In this document: positions 1 to 7,577 of the stretch, piece after piece
Layout of the letters: each line of letters opens with the position of its first letter
Numbering within the stretch: the first letter of the stretch is position 1
Assembly: GCA_903908025.1 (NCBI GenBank)
Contig: CAIVQM010000063.1
Coordinates: forward strand, 1-28,187
Length of the DNA: 28,187 nt
Source: an uncultured bacterium
GTDB lineage: Bacteria; Actinomycetota; Actinomycetes; S36-B12
Direction of reading: 5' to 3'
Notes under the pieces: generated by a model
The model's database searches: none
The model's input: only the letters and a program-made list of their open reading frames with translations
What the model was told of the DNA's origin: nothing
Made by a program: the position numbers and the translations under genes

Positions 1-260
1 CTGACGATCCAGTCCGGATCGAGTTCCAGCACCCGGGCAGTGATCGCCCGGTTCCACTCATCGCGATCCGGATACGCGGTGGGGTCCTCGACGAAGGTGG
101 CGATGCCCGCTGCCGCCGCGCGATCAAGCGCAACTACCCCAGCGGTGTCACTACCCACCGCAACGATTTGTGCATCGAGGGTGCCCGCGTCGGCAGCATC
201 AATCAGGCTCTGCAGCAGAGTTCCCGATCCGGAGGCAAGCACGACGATGCGGGCGGACAC
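1..260 (-). CDS. purN: Phosphoribosylglycinamide formyltransferase, N-terminal part
   Basis: PurN transfers a formyl group from 10-formyltetrahydrofolate to GAR in de novo purine synthesis in the cytoplasm. Only the first 86 or so codons are in the window; the gene runs off the left edge. The translation starts VSARIVVLASGSGTLLQSLI, the typical PurN N-terminus with its glycine-rich phosphate-binding loop (SGSGTLLQ), followed by a Rossmann-like stretch and the segment ending in LDPDWIV. The frame was read directly from the reverse complement. GTG at 260 is chosen because a TAGGGT hexamer ends 7 bases upstream, giving a likely leaderless start, and an in-frame stop lies at 303-305. Its neighbours upstream in transcription are two membrane protein genes, the first PerM-like, as near purN in mycobacteria. 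Confidence 0.9.
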   Translation of the reverse strand, partial: MSARIVVLASGSGTLLQSLIDAADAGTLDAQIVAVGSDTAGVVALDRAAAAGIATFVEDPTAYPDRDEWNRAITARVLELDPDWIV

Positions 261-267
261 ATCTCGA

Positions 268-273
268 ACCCTA
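268..273 (-). promoter_or_regulatory. -10 element of purN (leaderless start)
   Basis: TAGGGT on the minus strand, 7 bases before the GTG of purN. The spacing would place transcription start at or next to the start codon. It lies in the 42-base gap after the upstream membrane protein gene, so purN probably has its own promoter. Confidence 0.5.
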
Positions 274-302
274 TCCGCGACACGACCCCGTCGCGGATCC
301 GG

Positions 303-1016
303 TCAGGCGACCGGCTCCCGGTTGAACTGCCGGTACATGTGAGCCGTGAACAGGCACGCGAACGGCAGGGTGACGAGGGTCAGGATCCCGAAGAACATGC
401 CGCCCAGGATCGCCACCAGGCCATTGATGAGGGTCATGAAGATGGCCGGTCCGATGTTCTTGGTCACTGCGGAGACACTGGCTTTCATCGCGTCGCCGAC
501 ACTCATGCCCTTGTCGAGGATGTAGTACGGGCCGAGCTGCAACAGGAACAGCACCACCAGCCCGGGCAGGATGCACAACGCCAGTCCGACGACGAACAGG
601 ATCGCGAAGGCGATCACGAAGAGGATGTACTTCCCGAGGTTCTGGGTGGTGAACATCTCCGAGAACGTGGGCGTGATGCCCTGAGTACTTCGGATCGCGG
701 CCCGCTGCACGCCGATCTGCGCAATGAAGGCGAGCAGCGAGAACACCAGGGCGATGACAATCGCCGCGATGGCGCTGACCCCGACAGCTGCGGTGCAGGC
801 ATTGATCTGGCCGGGGCTGTCTGGGTTGGAGCAGTCGACAACGATGTTCTGGAGCGGCCTCGTCCCGACCTGCTGCACCAGTTGGATCACGGTGACGACG
901 GCGGCAAGACCCACGAATGCGGCCGCGTTCGCCTTGAAGCGGTCGAATGCCCACGAGACGGCCGCACCGACATCCGCACGGGGTCCAGCAGCCTCGGGCG
1001 GGGTCTCGTCAGCCAT
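303..1016 (-). CDS. Multi-pass membrane protein of unknown function, 237 aa
   Basis: The protein begins with a short polar segment (MADETPPEAAGPRADVGAAV), then an amphipathic region with AFDRFKANAAAFVGL, followed by about five to six hydrophobic segments. It resembles the broad group of actinobacterial membrane proteins with glycine/alanine-rich helices (DUF975/DUF4013-like), but I cannot assign a family firmly. One extracytoplasmic-looking loop holds two cysteines (VDCSNPDSPGQINACTAAV) that could form a disulfide. The ATG at 1016 has a purine-rich GAGAGGA about 8 bases upstream. The gene follows the PerM-like gene by 12 bases, so the two are probably co-transcribed. No catalytic motif is visible; a role in envelope or membrane homeostasis is only a guess from the neighbour. 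Confidence 0.8.
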   Translation of the reverse strand: MADETPPEAAGPRADVGAAVSWAFDRFKANAAAFVGLAAVVTVIQLVQQVGTRPLQNIVVDCSNPDSPGQINACTAAVGVSAIAAIVIALVFSLLAFIAQIGVQRAAIRSTQGITPTFSEMFTTQNLGKYILFVIAFAILFVVGLALCILPGLVVLFLLQLGPYYILDKGMSVGDAMKASVSAVTKNIGPAIFMTLINGLVAILGGMFFGILTLVTLPFACLFTAHMYRQFNREPVA

Positions 1017-1028
1017 GCGCTTGTCCTC

Positions 1029-2351
1029 TCACAGGTCTTCGTCGACGGTATCGGAAGTCTGATCAGCGGCGACCGGGTCGGCAACGGTGAGCTGCGGACG
1101 AGCGGGTGGCGCTGGCATGACAGCGCTGGGCGCCGCTCCCAGCACCACGAGCACGGCAGCGAGCACGCCCAAAGTCAGGGGCGACGGGCCGATGTGCGCC
1201 AACCGCAGATCGCCGAGGGAGCCGGCGGCCAGGAAGGCGGCCACCGCGAGGATGAGGCCAGCCACGACTGCAGCGCCCACCGCCATGGCGAGTCGGACGA
1301 GACGTGGTTCGTGCCGCGCTCTGCGGCCGATCATGATGCCGGCCAGCACACCGGCGAGCACTCCGGTCAGCGGCAGCGCCCAGGCGATCGGGCTGGCCGT
1401 CTGAGGAAGCGCCGCCAGCAGCGGGAAGGGCGGCAGTTGGGTCGGAGCGGTGACGGCGATGAATGGCGACACCGTGACCGCCGGACCGATGACGACCCCA
1501 GCACCCAGCGCGTAGGCGGTACCCCATACCGCCAGCACGGGAGCGTAGGCCAGGCCGAGGGCGAGCAGGCCCAGGCCGCCCCACAGTCCGGTGTGCAGCG
1601 ACTGGGTCATCGTCACCGCATCATCGACATGCAGGAGCAGCGAGGCAGCCGCTGCTACCGCACCCACTCCGACTAGGGCCAGGGCAGCCGCGAGCCCCGA
1701 GCGCAGCACCAGGTCGAGCCACGCCGGCATGATCGGAGCATCGGCCTCGCGTCGAGCGAACCGCATCGCACCCCAGCCCAGGCCGAGCACCGCCAGCACG
1801 AACGCGTAGCCGACGGTGGGGAGCAGGCTGACGGACGACCCGCTCCGGGCAACCGCGAAACCGACGATCCCCGCCAGCGCTGCGTAGGTGACCGATCCGG
1901 CTAGCACCAGCGTTGCCGTCTGCCGCCGCTCGACGGCGGTCGCTCGGCGAGCGGCCCAGCCCCCGGCGTAGCCCAGCAGCAGCAACGGAATCGCAGCAAG
2001 ACCCCACGGCAGCAGGGAGTAGCTGACTCCTGCGATGACGACCGGTGCGCCGTGAGCGATGGCCCACAGCAGGCCGGCCACCCGTAGTGACTCGATCCAG
2101 GTCAGCCCGGACGAGGGGGTGGCCATCCAGACAATGAGCATCGGAACCGCCGCGATCGCGAAGCCGACGGCCGCCGCCCACAGAGCCGCGATCGGCCCCA
2201 CGAGGCCGGGCGCCCTGGCGCGGCCGCTTCCTACCCGTCTCAGTCTGGTTCGCACGCCCTGGAAGGCGCCGGCAATGCGTCCGGCCACGGTCGGCCGGGC
2301 CACCGGACGCGTGCGCTCAGGCGCCGTCGGCGGCAGGGTTGGGGCGGTCAC
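1029..2351 (-). CDS. PerM-like / DUF6350 integral membrane protein, 440 aa
   Basis: A large polytopic membrane protein with roughly ten to twelve hydrophobic helices. It has a basic, proline-rich cytoplasmic N-terminus (about residues 1-45, rich in R and P) and an acidic C-terminal tail (VAADQTSDTVDEDL). Length, topology and position between sucCD and purN match the actinobacterial DUF6350/PerM family; in Mycobacterium tuberculosis PerM sits just before purN and supports cell division and persistence. Function here is inferred from that family and synteny, not from a catalytic motif. The GTG at 2351 has GATTCT ending 6 bases upstream, an imperfect -10 consistent with a leaderless start. The 237-aa membrane gene follows after 12 bases. 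Confidence 0.78.
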   Translation of the reverse strand: MTAPTLPPTAPERTRPVARPTVAGRIAGAFQGVRTRLRRVGSGRARAPGLVGPIAALWAAAVGFAIAAVPMLIVWMATPSSGLTWIESLRVAGLLWAIAHGAPVVIAGVSYSLLPWGLAAIPLLLLGYAGGWAARRATAVERRQTATLVLAGSVTYAALAGIVGFAVARSGSSVSLLPTVGYAFVLAVLGLGWGAMRFARREADAPIMPAWLDLVLRSGLAAALALVGVGAVAAAASLLLHVDDAVTMTQSLHTGLWGGLGLLALGLAYAPVLAVWGTAYALGAGVVIGPAVTVSPFIAVTAPTQLPPFPLLAALPQTASPIAWALPLTGVLAGVLAGIMIGRRARHEPRLVRLAMAVGAAVVAGLILAVAAFLAAGSLGDLRLAHIGPSPLTLGVLAAVLVVLGAAPSAVMPAPPARPQLTVADPVAADQTSDTVDEDL

Positions 2352-2421
2352 CCGCCCAGAATCTCAGTTCCGAGCCGCCGCCACGGTGACCGCCACGCGA
2401 GCAGGGCGCGACATCACCGAA

Positions 2422-3216
2422 CTACCCCTGGCCGCCGATGACCGTCTGGTCCCAGTCGATGACCGACCCCGTGACCACACCCGAGCCATCGGACAGCAGG
2501 TAGGCGATCATGTCGGCGATCTCGCCCGGATCCCCGAGCCGACCCGCGGGCATGTCCCGGCCCGCCTCGTCGAGCCAGCCATCGACAGCGCCGTGGAAGC
2601 GTCGTTGCACGACGTCCTCACCCTCGGTGGCCGTCCAGCCGATATTGAGGCAGTTGACCCGAATGCGATCGGCGCGATGCGCGTGCGCGACGTTGCGGGT
2701 CAGCGTGGCCAGCCCGCCCTTCGCTGCGACATAGGGGGCCAGATAGGACGTGCCAGCATGCTGGGAGATGCTTCCGACATTGACGATGGTGCCGGTGGCC
2801 GAGCGCGCCAGCATGTCGCGCACCGCCGTCTGCATGATGAAGAACGGCGCACGCAGGTTCACCGCGATGTGCGTCTCGAACATCTCCGGAGTGGTGTCGA
2901 GCAGTGACCCGCGCTCGGTGAAGCCTGCCGCATTCACGACGCAGTCGACCCGGCCGAACGCATCGATGGTGGCGAGCACCGACTCGATCGCCTGCTCGAC
3001 ATCCGCCACATCGGCGCGCACGAACAGCGGCTCCGTGCCAAGAGCGTCAAGTTCATCGACGATCGCCTCGGCCACGTCCGGACGCCGACCCGTGACAACG
3101 ACAGCAGCCGCGCCACATGCGGCTGCAGTCCGCGCAGCTGCCGCCCCGATCCCCTGCGTGCCGCCACTGATGAGAACGACCTTGTCGGCGAGCGCATCGC
3201 CACTGAGCACCGTCAT
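2422..3216 (-). CDS. SDR-family NAD(P)-dependent oxidoreductase, 264 aa
   Basis: A classical short-chain dehydrogenase/reductase. The cofactor loop is SGGTQGIG at residues 17-24 and the structural NAAG at 94-97. The catalytic residues are Ser148 (NVGSIS), Tyr161 and Lys165 (YVAAK). A C-terminal segment VVTGSVIDWDQTVIGG matches the usual end of the fold. After the cofactor beta-strand comes TGRR, suggesting a preference for NADP(H), though substrate cannot be told. An open frame extends upstream to 3465, but that part overlaps the permease gene; ATG 3216 places the Rossmann motif at the normal distance from the N-terminus. AAGACT, a weak -10-like hexamer, ends 6 bases upstream. The permease stop lies 26 bases upstream, so read-through from the sucCD side is also likely. 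Confidence 0.9.
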   Translation of the reverse strand: MTVLSGDALADKVVLISGGTQGIGAAAARTAAACGAAAVVVTGRRPDVAEAIVDELDALGTEPLFVRADVADVEQAIESVLATIDAFGRVDCVVNAAGFTERGSLLDTTPEMFETHIAVNLRAPFFIMQTAVRDMLARSATGTIVNVGSISQHAGTSYLAPYVAAKGGLATLTRNVAHAHRADRIRVNCLNIGWTATEGEDVVQRRFHGAVDGWLDEAGRDMPAGRLGDPGEIADMIAYLLSDGSGVVTGSVIDWDQTVIGGQG

Positions 3217-3242
3217 GGCCGGAGTCTTCCAGTCGGGAGCGG

Positions 3243-4010
3243 TCAGCCGTGGATGATCAGCCAGAGCGCTGCCACGCCGCTCAGGCCCAGTGCAACCGCC
3301 GTGAAAACCCGCTCGTTCATCCGCTTGAACACCGCGATGCCGACAAAGACCCCCACCACCAGCACCGGCGCGAGCCACAGGTCGGTCACCAGCGTGTCCC
3401 GCGTGATGAACCCCAGTCCCCCGATGATCGGGATCTTGATGAGGTTCAGGACGAAGAAGAACCACGCTGATGTCCCCATGAAGGCGAGCATCGAGACGCG
3501 CATCTTGACGAGATACAGGGTCATGGCGGTGCCGCCAGCATTGGCGGCCATGGTGGTCATTCCCGCCAGCGTGCCGAAGAAGGCGATCCCGGCCTTGGAC
3601 GTCATCGGCTCGAGATCGCGGTGGTTGTCACCCTCGGCTCGCCGACGCCACATCTCAAGCGCAAGCGAGGCCAGGATGAGCACCCCGATGATGCGGCCGA
3701 GAACCGACACCGGGAGTAGCCGGAAGAGCACGGCAGTGACGGCAAACCCGAGAAGCACGCCGGGCACGAGCCGTCGGATCAGTCCCCAGTCCGCATGCTG
3801 CCGATAGCGAGCAAGGGCGAAGAGGTCGCCGAGCACGAGCAGGGGCACCATGAGTCCGGACGCAACGGTCGCGCCCAGAGTCGCGGCCAGCAACGGCCCC
3901 GCGAGGACTCCCGCAACCGGCATGGCCGTCTTGGAGAATCCGTAGAGGAAGACGGCCGTGATGACGATGACCAGGACGAGCGGTGTCCACGTCTCCGGCA
4001 TGTTGCCCAT
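3243..4010 (-). CDS. TauE/SafE-family (sulfite exporter-like) permease, 255 aa
   Basis: An integral membrane protein with about seven to eight hydrophobic helices arranged as two similar halves, each beginning with a glycine/proline-rich segment (GFSKTAMPVAGVLAGPLLA and the TLAGMTTMAANAGGTAMTLYL stretch). These are characteristic of the TauE/SafE (DUF81) anion transporters, whose members move sulfite, sulfoacetate or other organosulfur anions. The substrate here is unknown. The frame is open upstream to 4115 but overlaps sucD; ATG 4010 is preferred because a GGAG Shine-Dalgarno lies 5 bases before it (an alternative ATG is at 4001). It starts 34 bases after the sucD stop on the same strand and is probably part of the sucCD transcript. 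Confidence 0.88.
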   Translation of the reverse strand: MGNMPETWTPLVLVIVITAVFLYGFSKTAMPVAGVLAGPLLAATLGATVASGLMVPLLVLGDLFALARYRQHADWGLIRRLVPGVLLGFAVTAVLFRLLPVSVLGRIIGVLILASLALEMWRRRAEGDNHRDLEPMTSKAGIAFFGTLAGMTTMAANAGGTAMTLYLVKMRVSMLAFMGTSAWFFFVLNLIKIPIIGGLGFITRDTLVTDLWLAPVLVVGVFVGIAVFKRMNERVFTAVALGLSGVAALWLIIHG

Positions 4011-4044
4011 TGTCTCCAGACCGCCCTCGAAGGGCGGGGTCACC

Positions 4045-4917
4045 TCAGAGCGAGGACATGATCTCCCGCATGAGGTTGGCCGTCGCGGACGGCGTCTTGC
4101 CGACCTTGACGCCAACCGCCTCGAGCGCCTCCTGCTTGGCGGCCGCCGTGCCGGCGGAGCCGGACACGATCGCGCCGGCGTGACCCATGGTCTTGCCCTC
4201 GGGGGCGGTGAAGCCCGCGACGTAGCCGACGACCGGCTTGGTGACGTTGTCCTTGATGAAGGCCGCAGCGCGCTCTTCGGCGTCGCCGCCGATCTCGCCG
4301 ATCATGACGATGGCATCGGTCTCGGGATCGTCCTGGAACGCCGCGAGGGCGTCGATGTGCGTCGTGCCGATGATCGGATCGCCACCGATGCCGACGCAGC
4401 TGGAGAAGCCGAGATCGCGGAGCTCGTACATCATCTGGTAGGTCAGCGTGCCCGACTTCGACACCAGGCCGATACGGCCCGCGGTTGTGATGCTCGCCGG
4501 GATGATGCCCGCATTCGACTTGCCGGGGCTGATGATGCCCGGGCAGTTCGGCCCGATGATCCGCGTGGCACCGGAGTTGACCGAGTACTGGAAGAAGTCC
4601 GCCGTGTCGTGCACGGGGATGCCCTCGGTAATGACGACGCAGAGTGCGATCTCCGCGTCGATGGCCTCGATGACGGCAGCCTTCGCAAAACGCGGCGGCA
4701 CGAAGACGACCGAGACATTCGCGCCCGTGTCCGCCATCGCGGCAGCAACGTCATTGAAGATCGGGATGCCGTCGACGTCCTGGCCCGCCTTGCCCGGCGT
4801 CACGCCCGCGACAATCTGGGCTCCACTCTTGGCCATGAGCCGCGTGTGCTTGGTGCCCTCTGACCCGGTCATGCCCTGCACCAGGATGCGACTGCTCTCG
4901 TCCAACCAGATTGCCAT
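4045..4917 (-). CDS. sucD: Succinyl-CoA synthetase alpha subunit, 290 aa
   Basis: The alpha subunit of succinyl-CoA ligase, which interconverts succinyl-CoA and succinate with nucleotide triphosphate formation in the TCA cycle. The N-terminal CoA-binding Rossmann domain contains VQGMTGSEGTKHT (residues 13-25) and the PGKAG loop (41-45). The C-terminal ligase domain carries GHAGAI with the phosphorylated histidine at His246, the same number as in E. coli SucD. IGPNCPGIISPGKS (121-134) is also typical. Full length and intact. It begins 5 bases after the sucC stop, so the two subunits are translated from one message. Confidence 0.97.
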   Translation of the reverse strand: MAIWLDESSRILVQGMTGSEGTKHTRLMAKSGAQIVAGVTPGKAGQDVDGIPIFNDVAAAMADTGANVSVVFVPPRFAKAAVIEAIDAEIALCVVITEGIPVHDTADFFQYSVNSGATRIIGPNCPGIISPGKSNAGIIPASITTAGRIGLVSKSGTLTYQMMYELRDLGFSSCVGIGGDPIIGTTHIDALAAFQDDPETDAIVMIGEIGGDAEERAAAFIKDNVTKPVVGYVAGFTAPEGKTMGHAGAIVSGSAGTAAAKQEALEAVGVKVGKTPSATANLMREIMSSL

Positions 4918-4922
4918 AGCGA

Positions 4923-6116
4923 CTAGCCCTGCTTCCCGGCCTTGCGCTGGGCGGCCAGTTCGGCCACCCGTCGCGCTGCGCCATCCATGGTGTCAACAAG
5001 CTCGATGAGTTCGTGGTTCGCGTCCGCGAGGATCCGACGGCCCTCCACGGCGTTGTTGCCATCGATGCGGCAGACGAGTGGCTTCGTGACCGGCTCGCCC
5101 TTCGCCTCGAGCATCGCCATCGCCTGAATGATGCCGTTGGCAACAGCATCGCAAGATGTGATGCCACCGAAGACGTTCACGAATACTGCTTCGACCTCAG
5201 GGTCGTTGAGCACGATGTCGAGTCCGTTGGCCATCACGTCCGCGCTGGCGCCGCCGCCGATGTCGAGGAAGTTCGCGGGCCTGATGCCGCCGAACTCCTC
5301 GCCTGCGTAGGCAACCACGTCCAGCGTGCTCATCACCAGTCCGGCACCGTTGCCCACAATCCCGACCTCGCCCTCGAGCTTGACGTAGTTGAGGTCGAAC
5401 TCCTTGGCGCGCAGCTCGATCGGGTCGGTGTTGTCGCGGTCGACGAAGTCGGCATGCGATGCGTGCCGGTAGTGCGCGTTGTCGTCGAGCGTGACCTTCC
5501 CGTCCAGCGCGAGAACCGTGCCCGTGGGGGTCAGCACCAGCGGGTTGACCTCCACCAGCGTGGCGTCCTCCTCGACCAGCACGCGCCAGAGCTTCTGCAG
5601 GATCTCCTCGATCTGGGCCCGGGTCGCCTCCGGGAAGCCCGCTGCCTCGACGATCTCGCGCGCCTTCTCCGGCGTGCAGCCCTCGAGCGCATCTACGCGG
5701 ATCATCGCCAGCTCATCGGGGCGTGTCGCCGCGACCTCCTCGATGTCGACGCCGCCCGCAACACTCGCCATCGCCAGGAACGAGCGGTTGGCTCGGTCAA
5801 GCAGGAAGGACACGTAGTACTCCTCGGCGATGTCGCTCGCCTCGGTGACCAGCACCTTGTAGACCGTGTGACCCTTGATGTCCATGCCGAGGATGCCGGT
5901 GGCCTTGCCCTTGGCGTCCATCGGATCGGTCGCGAGCTTGACCCCGCCGGCCTTGCCGCGGCCACCCACCTTGACCTGGGCCTTGACGACAACTGCCGAC
6001 CCGATCTTGCGGGTCGCCTCATGCGCCGCATCAGGAGTCGTGCAGACCTCGCCAGCCGTAACCGGGACACCGTGCTTCCCGAACAGGTGCTTGGCCTGGT
6101 ACTCGTACAGATCCAC
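4923..6116 (-). CDS. sucC: Succinyl-CoA synthetase beta subunit, 397 aa
   Basis: The nucleotide-binding and grasp-fold subunit of succinyl-CoA synthetase, partner of SucD. The N-terminus (VDLYEYQAKHLFGKHGVPV) is the classical ATP-grasp start. Other family signatures are VNPLVLTPTGTVLALDGKV in the metal/nucleotide region, the GNGAGLVMSTLD stretch, FLDIGGGA, and VFVNVFGGITSCD near the C-terminus. The open frame reaches a TTG at 6134, but AGGAG lies inside that extension, 5 bases before the GTG at 6116, so GTG 6116 is the start and the protein begins at the conserved residue. Length is near the usual 385-400. The 84-base gap upstream probably holds its promoter, but I could not fix a clear -10. 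Confidence 0.97.
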   Translation of the reverse strand: MDLYEYQAKHLFGKHGVPVTAGEVCTTPDAAHEATRKIGSAVVVKAQVKVGGRGKAGGVKLATDPMDAKGKATGILGMDIKGHTVYKVLVTEASDIAEEYYVSFLLDRANRSFLAMASVAGGVDIEEVAATRPDELAMIRVDALEGCTPEKAREIVEAAGFPEATRAQIEEILQKLWRVLVEEDATLVEVNPLVLTPTGTVLALDGKVTLDDNAHYRHASHADFVDRDNTDPIELRAKEFDLNYVKLEGEVGIVGNGAGLVMSTLDVVAYAGEEFGGIRPANFLDIGGGASADVMANGLDIVLNDPEVEAVFVNVFGGITSCDAVANGIIQAMAMLEAKGEPVTKPLVCRIDGNNAVEGRRILADANHELIELVDTMDGAARRVAELAAQRKAGKQG

Positions 6117-6200
6117 GACTGCTCCTCTGATCAACCACTAAGTACTAGGACATCCAAGCAACAGGTTTCACGCGAGCCTACCGAGCCTGCCTGTCCGCAG

Positions 6201-6599
6201 TCACGGCCGAGCGATGTGATCTTGGACCCACTGAACGATCTCGTGGGTTGTCGTTCCCGGGGTGAAGATCTTTGCCACGCCCATATCCTCAAGGAGAGGG
6301 ATGTCGTCGTCGGGGATGATCCCCCCGCCGAAGACCACGATGTCGGTGGCGTCCTTGGCCGTCAGCAGGGCCATGACCTCGGCGAAAAGGGTCAGGTGGG
6401 CACCGGAGAGAACGGACAGCCCGATGATGTCGGCGTCCTCCTGGATGGCGGTATCAACGATCTGGGCCGGCGTCTGGTGCAGTCCGGTGTAGACCACTTC
6501 GATGCCCGCATCGCGCAGGGCCCGGGCTACCACCTTGGCTCCACGATCGTGGCCGTCGAGGCCCGGTTTGGCCACGACAACGCGAATCGGTGCCGACAT
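6201..6599 (-). CDS. Stand-alone cobalamin-binding protein (methylmalonyl-CoA mutase C-terminal type), 132 aa
   Basis: The whole protein is one B12-binding domain. It holds the DxHxxG cobalt-ligand motif as Asp15-x-His17-x-x-Gly20 (LDGHDRG), the SxL motif at Ser62-Leu64 and the GGG turn at 91-93 (VVFGGGIIP). This is the set found in the small subunits of acyl-CoA mutases (isobutyryl-CoA or 2-hydroxyisobutyryl-CoA mutase type) and in the C-terminus of methylmalonyl-CoA mutase. No large mutase subunit is in the window, so it must pair with a partner encoded elsewhere. The frame is open to 6659, but ATG 6599 has a near-perfect AAGGAGG 6 bases upstream. It lies just before sucC on the same strand; succinyl-CoA would be the shared metabolite if the mutase is of the methylmalonyl type. 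Confidence 0.9.
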   Translation of the reverse strand: MSAPIRVVVAKPGLDGHDRGAKVVARALRDAGIEVVYTGLHQTPAQIVDTAIQEDADIIGLSVLSGAHLTLFAEVMALLTAKDATDIVVFGGGIIPDDDIPLLEDMGVAKIFTPGTTTHEIVQWVQDHIARP

Positions 6600-6707
6600 G
6601 ACCGTCCTCCTTGAGGATGTGACGTGAGGATGTGCGGTGGACCGTGCGTGCCACCACACCCGACGGCACGCACACTACCGCGCGAGCCGGATGCAAGACT
6701 CTGTGGC

Positions 6708-7292
6708 GTGACCCCGCCACCTGCCCCGCTGCGAATCCTCGCCATCGGCGGAAGCACCACGCCGATGGCCGCGTCCGAGCGTGCCCTGCGGATAGCCGCC
6801 GAGGCCGCTACGGCCGCCGGAGCTGAGGTCACATTCGTCACGGGTCGCACGCTCATGCTCCCGATCTACGACACGGAGTCGAAGGAGCGAACGCCCGCGA
6901 CTTCGGAGCTCGTCGCCGCCTTCCGCGCATCCGACGGCGTCCTCATCGCCAGCCCCGGGTACCACGGCTCCATCAGCGGGATGGTGAAGAACGCCCTCGA
7001 CTACGCCGAGGACCTGCGCTACGACGATCGGCCCTACCTCGAGGATCGGGCCGTCGGGCTCATCGCCGTGGCCCACGGCTGGCAGACCGCCGTCGGGACC
7101 CTCAACCAGTTGCGGCAGGTCGTGCACGCACTGCGCGGCTGGCCGGCCCCACTCGGCGTTGCCATCAACGACTCCGCCGGCCTCATCGGCGAAGACACCG
7201 CCGGCACGGACGCGGCCGTTGCCCGGCAACTGCACACGTTAGGCGAGCAGGTTGTCTCGTTCGCCACCGCTCATCGCGCGAGCCGGGCCTAG
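6708..7292 (+). CDS. NADPH-dependent FMN reductase family protein, 194 aa
   Basis: A flavodoxin-fold NAD(P)H:FMN oxidoreductase. The N-terminal strand LRILAIGGSTTPMAASERAL contains the FMN phosphate-binding loop, and SPGYHGSISGMVKNALDY is the flavin-contact segment seen throughout this family. AVAHGWQTAVGTLNQLRQVVHALRGW matches the later helix. The frame is open from 6624, but the family homology starts just after GTG 6708. A weak AAGACT hexamer ends 7 bases upstream and no good Shine-Dalgarno is present. It is transcribed divergently from the B12-binding gene across a 108-base gap. The physiological electron acceptor cannot be told; related proteins reduce free flavin, quinones, chromate or azo compounds. 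Confidence 0.88.
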   Translation: MTPPPAPLRILAIGGSTTPMAASERALRIAAEAATAAGAEVTFVTGRTLMLPIYDTESKERTPATSELVAAFRASDGVLIASPGYHGSISGMVKNALDYAEDLRYDDRPYLEDRAVGLIAVAHGWQTAVGTLNQLRQVVHALRGWPAPLGVAINDSAGLIGEDTAGTDAAVARQLHTLGEQVVSFATAHRASRA

Positions 7293-7295
7293 AGT
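7290..7295 (+). promoter_or_regulatory. -10 element of the Lrp-type gene, overlapping the upstream stop codon
   Basis: TAGAGT, 6 bases before the ATG at 7302. The first three bases are the TAG stop of the FMN reductase. The position fits leaderless transcription of the next gene. Confidence 0.5.
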
Positions 7296-7301
7296 TGCTC
7301 C

Positions 7302-7577
7302 ATGGTGACCGCGCTGTGCTTCATCACCGTTGATCCGAACAAGGTCAACGAGGTCGGCTCCGAGATCGCCCGGCTGCCCAATGTGCGCGTCGTCTACTCG
7401 GTGACGGGCCAACTCGACATCGTGGCGATCCTCGAGGTCGCTGACATCGACGCCGTCCCTGGGGTCGTCACCGACGGGATCGGCGTCATCCCTGGGATCG
7501 TCACCACCGAGACCCATATCGCCTTCCGCACCTACCGCCCCGAGGATCTGGGCGCAGGCTTCTCGCTGGGCTACTGA
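7302..7577 (+). CDS. Lrp/AsnC ligand-binding (RAM) domain protein, 91 aa
   Basis: A single RAM/Lrp-AsnC C-terminal domain with no DNA-binding helix-turn-helix. The beta-alpha-beta-beta-alpha-beta pattern is visible as TALCFITVDPNKVNEVGSEIARLPNVRVVYSVTGQLDIVAILEV followed by VPGIVTTETHIAFRTY. The VTGQLDIVA segment is the usual amino-acid-binding strand. Such stand-alone RAM proteins are frequent in actinobacteria and form oligomers that sense small molecules; a regulatory target is unknown. The stop overlaps the start of the lipase gene by one base (TGATG), so the lipase is probably translationally coupled to it. Confidence 0.88.
   Translation: MVTALCFITVDPNKVNEVGSEIARLPNVRVVYSVTGQLDIVAILEVADIDAVPGVVTDGIGVIPGIVTTETHIAFRTYRPEDLGAGFSLGY

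Noticed and set aside
168..1676. Long plus-strand open frame of 502 codons opposite the membrane protein genes
   Set aside because: Its translation is rich in D, R, H, Q and G with no hydrophobic core or motif, as expected for the antisense of GC-rich coding DNA. The minus-strand genes have clear membrane protein patterns and conserved synteny.
6130..6200. Direct repeat AGGCTCG x2 upstream of sucC as an operator
   Set aside because: Seven-base repeats of this composition are common here, and no palindrome or known operator consensus supports it.
5013..6614. 533-codon plus-strand open frame opposite sucC
   Set aside because: Antisense shadow of sucC, which has unmistakable family motifs; the shadow shows only compositional bias.
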